Assembly (NCBI GenBank): GCA_020200995.1
Contig: JAIVHQ010000254.1
Coordinates: forward strand, 1 to 9,782
Source: Flavobacteriales bacterium
GTDB taxonomy: Bacteria; Bacteroidota; Bacteroidia; Flavobacteriales_D; Cryomorphaceae
Length of the DNA stretch: 9,782 nt
Direction: 5' to 3'
Part shown: positions 1 to 5,130 of the stretch, piece by piece
How the letters are laid out: every line of letters begins with the position of its first letter
How positions within the stretch are numbered: position 1 is the first letter of the stretch
Position numbers and translations under genes: made by a program
Notes under the pieces: generated by a model
What the model was told of the DNA's origin: nothing
Seen by the model: the letters and a program-made list of their open reading frames with translations, nothing else
Databases searched by the model: none

Positions 1-237
1 GGGGGCGATCAATTTGACGGCTACCTCATCCACCTCGGTATTTACGGATTTCAAACTGAAGTACTTCTGGAGCTCGAAAGCCTGACGGAAGGGGTGCTCG
101 AAGCGGCTGAATCGCTCGAGCAACTTCGCTGGCTGGAAAACGGATACCATATATATACCGATGTCACTCCCCTGAGGGCCGATTCGGTCGACACCCCGGA
201 AGACCTCGAGGCGCTTCAAAAGAAGTTTTTTCTTTGA
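1..237 (+). CDS. kdsB: 3-deoxy-manno-octulosonate cytidylyltransferase (CMP-Kdo synthetase), C-terminal part
   Basis: This is the last 78 codons of a gene whose start lies left of the window, read in frame 1 and ending at TGA 235-237. KdsB activates Kdo with CTP to give CMP-Kdo in the cytoplasm, for attachment to lipid A during LPS synthesis. The visible residues match the family's C-terminal half: HLGIYGF near the beginning, then ESLEQLRWLENGYHI (the conserved EQLR-x-L-x3-G-x-I segment), and DSVDTPEDLEAL just before the end (the VDTPEDLE signature). Family members are about 240-250 residues, so roughly two thirds of the protein is missing from view. The gene is followed on the same strand, 46 bases later, by the HU/SPOR envelope gene, so the two may be co-transcribed, although a possible promoter lies in the gap. 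Identification rests on motif recognition and is strong. Confidence 0.93.
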   Translation, partial: GGDQFDGYLIHLGIYGFQTEVLLELESLTEGVLEAAESLEQLRWLENGYHIYTDVTPLRADSVDTPEDLEALQKKFFL

Positions 238-264
238 CGGAGTTGATTGAGTTGTGTAATTTCG
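233..264 (+). promoter_or_regulatory. Possible Bacteroidota-type promoter for the HU/SPOR gene
   Basis: A TTTG at 233-236 and TAATTTCG at 257-264 are separated by 20 bases. Bacteroidota sigma-ABfr promoters have TTTG near -33 and TAnnTTTG near -7 with similar spacing. The -7 box here has one mismatch (TTCG for TTTG). The -33 box overlaps the kdsB stop codon. The implied transcript would begin about 15 bases before the ATG at 284. This is a pattern match only. Confidence 0.3.
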
Positions 265-283
265 ACCTGTGGAAAAAGAACCC

Positions 284-1729
284 ATGAACCCTTCGCTTGA
301 TCAATACATCGCCGAGCTGCTCTACGACTACGATTGCGTGGTGGTACCCCGCCTCGGTGGCTTTGTTTCCAACTATCGACCCGCGCGTTTTGACACGCAA
401 AAAGGGCTGGCCGTGCCGCCCGGTAAAGACATTCGTTTCAACCGAAACCTGACCAAAAACGATGGCCTCCTCGCCTCGGCCTGTGCCGATGCCATGGGGT
501 GGTCTTTTGAAGAGGGCAACGACTTTGTGCGCTCGGAAGTGGAAAACTACCTGAACCGCCTCAACGACGGCGCGAAGATCAAGCTGAAGAAAATCGGCAT
601 CCTCTACATCGACGGCCACAAGAACCTGCGATTTGAGCCCGACGCTACCCACAACCTGCTGAAGCAGGCCTGGGGTTTCGAAACTTTTGTGCTGCCCGAA
701 CCCGTGCAGCGGGCCGCCGCTTCCGCAAAAGAAGAAACACCCGCCGTTGAAGCCATTCCCGAAAAGAAAGCCCCCGCCCGCGAGGCCAAGGTGATCGAAA
801 TGCCTCCCCGCGAAACCGCGCCGGCAGAAATGCCCGAACGCGAAAAGACCGGGTCGGAGCACACGCGCAGCATCTACCGCGTGGCAGCCGCCACCCTTCT
901 GCCCTTCATCGCTTTGAGCGTGTACATGGGTGTACAGACCGGGTTCAAAAGCGAAGGCGACTTCACCCCCGCTGATCTCAACCCATTTTCAACCGGCAGC
1001 TTTGATAGCAGACAATACTCGCCTTCCTCCTCGGCCGACTTCACAGAAGTGCAGCGAGCCACCGAGCGAAGCTTTCCCGCCAATGACGGTTTGTTTGCTT
1101 TCTCCTTTTCGGAAAATCGGGCAGACACCACAGGCGTGTGGGTCGACCTGAGGAAAATCGAAGAAACTGTGGCTGCAGGGCCTTTGAAATCATCGAAGCC
1201 GGTGAAGACAAATTTTGGGACTTACCACATTATTAGCGGATGCTTCAGCGAGGCCGCCAATGCAGAAAAGCACGTGGCCGATTTGAAAAAGCGCGGTCAC
1301 GACGCCTCCGTGCTCGATTTGCACAAAAACCTGCACCGCGTGCGGCTTGAAAGTTTTGAAAATTACAATGAAGCCCTGAACAGGCTCAGCACCTCGGAGG
1401 GCTGTGTTGAACTGCACATCTACCCGAACGAAGTGTTGCAGCCCGAAAAAATACGTGAGATTTTCGATACCATTCACAATGAATTTCCCGAGGCCACGAC
1501 CTTGCTGGTTACCGCCGGCAGGAAGGCTACCCTGAGTCAGGAGGCCCGCGATCTGGTATCGTCGCAAGACATCACCGATCAGATCAAAGCCGACGCCATC
1601 GTCACCGAGCACTACTCCCATCAGATGGCGGCCAATTTCTTTGTGCGCCATAATGAGCCCCACCGGCCCACCAAGCTTTTTAAGACAGAGGAAGAGGCGC
1701 GCGCGTGGCTGAAGGAGCAGATGGCTTGA
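284..1729 (+). CDS. HU-CCDC81 and SPOR domain membrane protein fused to a STAS/DUF7793-like domain
   Basis: The protein has 481 residues from ATG 284. A GTG 15 bases upstream is also in frame, but family members begin M-N-x-x-x-D-Q-Y-I-x-E-L-L, which fits the ATG. Residues 1-140 match the two bacterial HU-CCDC81 domains (YDCVVVPRLGGFVSNYRPA; later GAKIKLKKIGILYIDGHKNL). A charged Pro/Glu/Lys linker runs to about 195, and a single hydrophobic helix spans about 200-221 (VAAATLLPFIALSVYMGV). A second linker leads to a SPOR domain at about 311-371 (YHIISGCFSEAANAEKHVADL, then HRVRLESFENYNEALNRL). SPOR domains bind septal or denuded peptidoglycan, so the expected topology is cytoplasmic HU part, inner-membrane helix and periplasmic SPOR. 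Oddly, the protein does not end after SPOR: residues 374-481 resemble a separate STAS/DUF7793-like family (EARDLVSSQ, AANFFVRHNEPHRPTKLF, EEEARAWLKEQ). Domain calls are from memory of the families; the function of the fusion is unknown. Confidence 0.88.
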   Translation: MNPSLDQYIAELLYDYDCVVVPRLGGFVSNYRPARFDTQKGLAVPPGKDIRFNRNLTKNDGLLASACADAMGWSFEEGNDFVRSEVENYLNRLNDGAKIKLKKIGILYIDGHKNLRFEPDATHNLLKQAWGFETFVLPEPVQRAAASAKEETPAVEAIPEKKAPAREAKVIEMPPRETAPAEMPEREKTGSEHTRSIYRVAAATLLPFIALSVYMGVQTGFKSEGDFTPADLNPFSTGSFDSRQYSPSSSADFTEVQRATERSFPANDGLFAFSFSENRADTTGVWVDLRKIEETVAAGPLKSSKPVKTNFGTYHIISGCFSEAANAEKHVADLKKRGHDASVLDLHKNLHRVRLESFENYNEALNRLSTSEGCVELHIYPNEVLQPEKIREIFDTIHNEFPEATTLLVTAGRKATLSQEARDLVSSQDITDQIKADAIVTEHYSHQMAANFFVRHNEPHRPTKLFKTEEEARAWLKEQMA

Positions 1730-1749
1730 ATGCCAGCGGGCCACAACGA

Positions 1750-2295
1750 TCAAGATCCCGTGCGGTAGCGTTTGTATAATCGCACAGCAATTGAAAGCAC
1801 AACCCCGAGTGCAAGTATTCCACCGACACCGTAGTACCACCCTGACGTATTTTTAAATACCACGGTAAAGACAATGGCAAAAAGCAGCAAGGTCGCCACC
1901 TCATTGTACAGGCGTAGCTGCGTCGCCGTCATGGGATACTCATCCCGTTGCAGTTTTTTGAAAATGACCTGAAGCGAAATGTGGTAGAGCAGAAGCAATG
2001 CCACGAGCCCCAGCTTCAGGTGCATCCACGGCGCTTGCAGATAGCCGGGGTAAAGCACCAACATCCAAACCGCGAATGCGGTGGAGAGAATGCAAGCCGG
2101 CCACGAAATAATGTACCACAAACGCCTTGTCATGATCTTGAACTGATCCGTGAGCACCTTGCGCGCGGGTTCGAGTCCGTCGGCAGCTTCGGTTTGGTAG
2201 ATGAACAGGCGGGGGGTGTAAAACAGGCCCGCGAACCAGGCCACCACAAAAATGATGTGAAGGGCCTTGGCTGCTAAAAGGTAATTACCGTCCAT
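1750..2295 (-). CDS. hemJ: HemJ/CopD-family membrane protein, probable protoporphyrinogen IX oxidase
   Basis: The protein has 181 residues and is mostly hydrophobic, with about four to five transmembrane helices. HemJ oxidises protoporphyrinogen IX to protoporphyrin IX in the inner membrane, the penultimate step of haem synthesis, and is the usual enzyme for this step in Bacteroidota. Visible family marks are the N-terminal helix with His13 (KALHIIFVVAWFAGLFYTPRLF), the MHLKLGL segment with Lys94, and RLYNEV at 128-133 (the family's R-x-x-N-E motif). In characterised HemJ the N-terminal His and the central Lys are needed for haem b binding and activity, and both are present. The length is close to the family norm. 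It is convergent with the HU/SPOR gene, whose stop is 20 bases away, and has a TACTTTTG promoter element immediately upstream. A generic CopD-family role is the alternative. Confidence 0.85.
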   Translation of the reverse strand: MDGNYLLAAKALHIIFVVAWFAGLFYTPRLFIYQTEAADGLEPARKVLTDQFKIMTRRLWYIISWPACILSTAFAVWMLVLYPGYLQAPWMHLKLGLVALLLLYHISLQVIFKKLQRDEYPMTATQLRLYNEVATLLLFAIVFTVVFKNTSGWYYGVGGILALGVVLSIAVRLYKRYRTGS

Positions 2296-2300
2296 TGCTG

Positions 2301-2308
2301 CAAAAGTA
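2301..2308 (-). promoter_or_regulatory. Bacteroidota -7 element (TACTTTTG) before hemJ
   Basis: On the minus strand TACTTTTG is an exact TAnnTTTG match ending 5 bases before the hemJ ATG (CAGCA then ATG). The transcription start predicted from this box would fall at or within a base or two of the start codon, so the message would be leaderless or nearly so. No convincing TTTG -33 box is visible at the expected distance. Confidence 0.5.
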
Positions 2309-2596
2309 CGAAGCCGAGACTGATTATTATTCGGGTTTTAGGATGTTCTCAAATTACGATATCCAAAGCATATTTCACGAACTGTAGCAGCTCAAAGAAT
2401 AATGGAGGTCGCATTTTATGAAAGGAGTCATAATGTTAGAGTAGTAACTCGGTACCTGCCCGACTGTTTGTAAAGATCAAAACGACACGCAGGCTCTGCC
2501 CCTGCATCGCGGCACTTCCTGACTGACGGAGAGGCATTATGTGACGGCCCTCTTAGAATGAAACAATTACAATATAAATAATCGTCACATCGAGTG

Positions 2597-2627
2597 TTTT
2601 TTGACGAAGCACAGCGGAGTCAAAAAA
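2597..2627. repeat. Inverted repeat (TTTTTTGAC / GTCAAAAAA)
   Basis: TTTTTTGAC at 2597-2605 pairs perfectly with GTCAAAAAA at 2619-2627 around a 13-base loop (GAAGCACAGCGGA). ATCGAG occurs just outside both arms (2589-2594 and 2631-2636) in the same orientation. The weak A/T outer stem and large loop argue against a good intrinsic terminator. The sequence style resembles interspersed palindromic elements found between genes in this phylum. Confidence 0.5.
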
Positions 2628-2702
2628 TGTATCGAGATGCATTGAAATCAAAAGTTTTCTTCTGAGACGCTCTCGATTACGCTTCGCGTGAGGTCGCTAT
2701 TC

Positions 2703-2723
2703 GGTATCCACTGCGTGGATATC
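2703..2723. repeat. Small hairpin (TATCCAC-TGC-GTGGATA)
   Basis: TATCCAC 2705-2711 and GTGGATA 2715-2721 form a perfect 7-base stem with a TGC loop. A G-T wobble and a G-C pair extend it to 2703-2723. No U-tract follows, so it is more likely part of a repeat remnant than a terminator. Confidence 0.45.
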
Positions 2724-2946
2724 ATTAAACTTGCTTAGTTCATTTTTCACCCTACCCCAATCTTGCTGAAAATAAACCTCTCAAAAAGGGCTGAAAAACA
2801 CTCGAGCTGACGATCATAGCAAAACTGAAAAAATTCATTTTTCAACTATAAGCAGGCAAAGTCGCATTCATTCTGCCAGTTCCGAACCACAGAGAGGCAG
2901 ACAACAACCTGAAGCGATTTAACACGGAATACTCTCTGAGAGACCG

Positions 2947-2954
2947 TACCTTTG
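2947..2954 (+). promoter_or_regulatory. Bacteroidota -7 element (TACCTTTG) before the thioesterase gene
   Basis: TACCTTTG is an exact TAnnTTTG match 20 bases before the ATG at 2975. It predicts a transcript start near 2959 and a 5' leader of about 15 bases. A TTT at 2918-2920 lies 26 bases upstream, a little far for a -33 box. Survival of the promoter beside a damaged gene suggests the damage is recent, if it is real. Confidence 0.5.
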
Positions 2955-2974
2955 CCGCCGCAAACCGCACTGCC

Positions 2975-3425
2975 ATGAAAGAAAAAAAATTCGCCCGCGA
3001 GACTTTCGCCTCCGGCTCAAAGATCATCCTTCCCAACGACACCAACACCCTCGGCAACCTGATGGGGGGCCAGCTCCTCAACTGGATGGACATCAACGCC
3101 GCCATCTCGGCGCAGCGCCACAGCCGCCGCGTGGTGGTGACGGCAGCGGTCAACAACGTGTCGTTCAACAAGGCCATCAAACTCGGCGACATCGTGACCA
3201 TCGAATCCAAGGTATCCCGGTCGTTCTCCTCATCAATGGAGGTGTTTCTCGACGTCTTTGTAGAAAACCACCGCACCGGAAAGCGCACCAAATGCAACGA
3301 AGCCATCTACACTTTTAAAAGAGCGCTACGCCGGCGCCTTGCGCCGCAGGCAGCTCGGACTCATCCTGGCCAATAAAATGAAGCCGGAGGATGCGACGGA
3401 GTTGAAGGCGTTGTTTGATGTGTAG
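2975..3425 (+). pseudogene. Hot-dog fold acyl-CoA thioesterase with internal deletion and frameshift
   Basis: Cytoplasmic enzymes of this family hydrolyse acyl-CoA to free fatty acid and CoA. The N-terminal 114 codons are typical: ILPNDTNTLGNLMGGQLLNWMD, then the AQRHSRRVVVTAAVNNVSFNKAI segment, ending in TKCNEAIYTF at about 3314-3316. Intact relatives are about 170 residues and continue with a 20-odd residue stretch (V-A-x-D-x-x-G-x-P, then P-E-T-x-x-E), followed by a C-terminal helix. Here the open frame instead runs into unrelated arginine/proline-rich sequence and stops at TGA 3374-3376 (133 residues). The missing C-terminus is readable one frame over from 3318 to TAG 3423-3425 as KERYAGALRRRQLGLILANK and then MKPEDATELKALFDV. 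So a segment whose length is not a multiple of three, about 60-70 bases, is absent at about 3317. The hot-dog core remains, so a short product could still fold, but the gene looks damaged. Confidence 0.85.
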
Positions 3426-3627
3426 CCATTCCCTTCCGGGAAAAACGCGCACCGCTGCATTTGTAAGGCTGCGGAAAGACGATTTAAGAGTTCCTTTGAA
3501 GTTCAATGTTTAGAAAATAGTTCCGCAGCATTGTAAATCGGAGATCAAGTCTTTAGATCAAGTGAGCGCGGTTTTCCAACCGAACATCGAAAACAGATAA
3601 CCGGGACCAAATTATGATCTGATTTGA
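3426..3627. other. Left part of the gene-free region 3426-4047
   Basis: No coding sequence is supported. There are two small hairpins, TTCCC-TTCC-GGGAA at 3429-3442 and CGGTT-TTCC-AACCG at 3569-3582, and a repeated GATCAAGT at 3543-3550 and 3557-3563. Neither hairpin has a U-tract on the plus strand. The remainder of the gene-free region (3628-4047) holds the palindrome cluster, a repeat fragment and the terminator listed separately. Confidence 0.5.
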
Positions 3628-3737
3628 ACCGCGTAGCGGTGGCATTACATTAGCCCACGGTGTGAACCGTGGGTTAATGTCGGCGTAATGCCAAGGTTTT
3701 GGCGGCATTTTTGCCCCGCAAAAATGATGACAAAACC
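3628..3737. repeat. Structured REP/MITE-like palindrome cluster
   Basis: Four inverted repeats are packed in 110 bases. ACCGC-GTA-GCGGT lies at 3628-3640. A two-tier hairpin follows: outer arms GGCATTAC 3641-3648 and GTAATGCC 3685-3692, inner arms ATTAGCCCACGGT 3649-3661 and ACCGTGGGTTAAT 3666-3678 (one G-T wobble), loop GTGA, with GTCGGC unpaired on the right side. GGTTTTG 3695-3701 pairs with CAAAACC 3731-3737 and encloses a perfect 9-base stem, CATTTTTGC 3706-3714 and GCAAAAATG 3718-3726, around CCC. The nested design matches non-autonomous palindromic repeats (REP or MITE type) mobilised in trans. No U-tract and no open frame of interest is present. A folded RNA is a less likely alternative. 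Confidence 0.7.
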
Positions 3738-3864
3738 GATTTCGGGGGGGCACAGATATTCAGCAAGTTAAATCTAGTTATATAGTAGCCAAAGGCATGT
3801 TGCAGCCAAGCATCCCATGTATTTGTGACACAATATTCAATAGATGGGACTATTTCTCCGAGCA

Positions 3865-3899
3865 CTCTTCACTACGCTGCGCTCCGTCCTGAATGACGC
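3865..3899. repeat. Degenerate interspersed-repeat fragment
   Basis: CTTCACTACGCTGCGCTCCG followed by TCCTGAATGACGC resembles the CTTCGCTCCGTT...GAATGACG intergenic repeats seen in many Bacteroidota genomes. A related word (TACGCTTCGCG) occurs near 2676 in the other intergenic region. Only a fragment is present here, and the assignment is by eye. Confidence 0.35.
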
Positions 3900-3966
3900 A
3901 TGTGATGAGCTGTTGACGTACCGAGTGTCAATTATCTTGCTTCGGATAACTTCACCGGAATAGACC

Positions 3967-4000
3967 AAAAAAATCGGCCCGCTCAGCGGGCCGATTTTTT
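3967..4000 (-). terminator. Intrinsic terminator of the minus-strand operon (structurally bidirectional)
   Basis: ATCGGCCCGC 3973-3982 and GCGGGCCGAT 3986-3995 form a perfect 10-base GC-rich stem with a TCA loop. The stem is flanked by seven A on the left and five further T on the right, giving a U-tract on both strands. It begins 47 bases past the stop of the 4048-5124 ORF, as expected for that operon's transcription end, and it would equally stop plus-strand transcription coming from the thioesterase side. Confidence 0.9.
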
Positions 4001-4047
4001 AACTTGAACCAAAGCAAATGTATTTGCCGGTAATTTGAATGTAGTTT

Positions 4048-5124
4048 TCACATGACCGTGAGTTTTCCCCGAAATATTCTCTCATCTCCTCTGCTAACCG
4101 ATGAAATATAGATCGATCTCTGCAAGTTTGGCAGTACGATGGATTGGTCTGTACTCCGAATTACTTCCGAGAAGACAATTCTGCCTGACAGGTCGTGGAG
4201 CTGCATTAAGTAGACGGCGTCATCCGACGAAAACTCGGGGATGTTCAGCCGTACTTGTACCTCTCCCAAGGTGGGATTAGGGAAAATTTCCACTGGTGTT
4301 CCCGCATTCCCTGCCGACAGAGATTTATCTCCGGACACGGGAATTTCGCAATGTGTGAACATCAGGTTATTCGGGCCAATAATGTAACTACCGAATCCTG
4401 AAGTATCAATAATGCTCTGCGCATAGAGATGAAACAAACTCGAATCGAGCTCAAATGAGCTTTCATTTTCAAGATCGTATGAAACTCCCTCCGAATGCAC
4501 GTGCTGATCAAAGAGGATGTTTTGAATTTGTGAGTCAATGATAACTTCCCTGATCGAATCGTGTTCGCATTGTTCCATATTGATCAAAATGGAAAGCGCC
4601 TGATCGTACTTCTGGATTCCCCTGAACAACGATACTTTCATCATTTCGAGGTCAAACTGTTTGAAATGATTTTCAGGGGTTTTCACGCTGTCGGTAAATG
4701 TCATGAGTGTCGAGGCATAATCTGATACAGTGGGTTGAAAGGAGGCCTGATTTTCGTCAATGGTTAACTCCTCTTCTTTGAACATAATTTCTATCGCTGA
4801 TTTATAGCCATGTAAAGCTTCGAAACACATCTGATTTAACGCTTTGCAAGCACTGTCAGGTTCGTTGCAATCGGGAACTGACGATAGTAAATCAAAATAC
4901 ATATCAGCAATTAATTGCATGTCAGCCTCAGCAGTGTCAGCTTCAATCAGCAGGTTCGAAACAGTTTGCAAGGCTTCATCAAATTGTAAACCATCAAAAT
5001 ATACAGTGCCGGACATCAGAGGCACAGTCTGGCTTGAAATGGTGTTTTCGCTACCGTTTTTAGGCCCCTCCACCGGTGGTGGATCAGCAGGGTAGTCATA
5101 GAGTCCGCACTCAGTAGGAGGCAT
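4048..5124 (-). CDS. C-terminal part of a T9SS-secreted protein: helical region plus type A sorting domain
   Basis: This ORF codes for 358 residues from ATG 5124. Its N-terminus (MPPTECGLYDYPADPPPVEG) is proline/cysteine-rich linker, not a signal peptide. Residues about 40-200 look alpha-helical and TPR-like (FDEALQTVSNLLIEADT, YDQALSILINMEQCEH). Residues 278-358 match a T9SS type A C-terminal sorting domain: VEIFPNPTLGEVQVRL, then LHDLSGRIVFSEV, LPNLQRSIYISSV and GKLTVM at the end. Such domains direct folded proteins across the outer membrane and are cleaved by the PorU sortase, but they require a Sec signal peptide, which is absent here. The upstream esterase ORF ends in the same frame six bases earlier (TAG, GTC, then this ATG). 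The most economical reading is that this is the C-terminal third of the esterase, cut off by a stop codon. A separate translationally coupled gene is possible but would be non-secretable. Confidence 0.85.
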   Translation of the reverse strand: MPPTECGLYDYPADPPPVEGPKNGSENTISSQTVPLMSGTVYFDGLQFDEALQTVSNLLIEADTAEADMQLIADMYFDLLSSVPDCNEPDSACKALNQMCFEALHGYKSAIEIMFKEEELTIDENQASFQPTVSDYASTLMTFTDSVKTPENHFKQFDLEMMKVSLFRGIQKYDQALSILINMEQCEHDSIREVIIDSQIQNILFDQHVHSEGVSYDLENESSFELDSSLFHLYAQSIIDTSGFGSYIIGPNNLMFTHCEIPVSGDKSLSAGNAGTPVEIFPNPTLGEVQVRLNIPEFSSDDAVYLMQLHDLSGRIVFSEVIRSTDQSIVLPNLQRSIYISSVSRGDERIFRGKLTVM

Positions 5125-5127
5125 GAC

Positions 5128-5130
5128 CTA
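5128..5130 (-). other. In-frame TAG separating esterase body from its sorting domain
   Basis: On the minus strand the codons run AAT TTT GGT TAG GTC ATG CCT CCT, so the two ORFs share one frame with no shift. Removing this single stop would give a 1665-codon frame from 9045 to the TGA at 4048-4050. The stops of the complete undamaged genes in the window are TGA, so TAG is otherwise used only at the end of the thioesterase relic. One substitution from CAG, TGG, GAG, AAG, TTG, TCG or a tyrosine codon could create it. Confidence 0.9.

Larger units (their letters stand above)
2309..2946. other. Gene-free intergenic region with REP-like palindromes
   Basis: Between hemJ and the thioesterase gene I see no convincing coding sequence; the longest short frames have no recognisable motif. 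The stretch is lower in GC than its flanks. It contains several small inverted repeats: GCAGG/CCTGC at 2489-2505, a 9-base stem at 2597-2627 and a TATCCAC/GTGGATA hairpin at 2703-2723. Fragments such as CTCTCGATTACGCTTCGCG (about 2668-2686) look like the degenerate interspersed repeats common between Bacteroidota genes. No transposase or attachment site was recognised. Confidence 0.6.

Noticed and set aside
164..862. Minus-strand open frame of 232 codons opposite kdsB and the HU domains
   Set aside because: Low-complexity Gly/Phe-rich translation produced by the GC-rich codons of the real plus-strand genes.
1190..1840. Long minus-strand open frame opposite the SPOR/STAS region
   Set aside because: It lies antisense to a gene with clear domain matches, runs into hemJ out of frame, and shows no recognisable motif.
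2402..2473. Possible 23-codon plus-strand ORF starting MEVAFYERSH
   Set aside because: Too short, no homology recognised, no promoter or supporting context.
2826..2844. TGAAAAA/TTTTTCA hairpin as a terminator
   Set aside because: The stem is nearly all A-T, and no gene ends next to it in the right orientation.
2842..3306. Minus-strand open frame opposite the thioesterase
   Set aside because: Shadow of the conserved hot-dog domain, which is unmistakable on the plus strand.
3744..3751. Run of G near 3745-3751 as a quadruplex or sequencing artefact
   Set aside because: A single run without partner runs cannot form a quadruplex; it is in non-coding DNA and harms no gene.
3553..3753. Minus-strand frame of 66 codons over the palindrome cluster (containing MPPLRGSN)
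   Set aside because: It is the translation of the inverted repeats; such peptides arise wherever these repeats occur and carry no domain.
5128..5130. TAG reassigned as a sense codon
   Set aside because: TAG recoding is known mainly in some phages and a few lineages; nothing else here is phage-like, and a single TAG in one gene is better explained by mutation or error.
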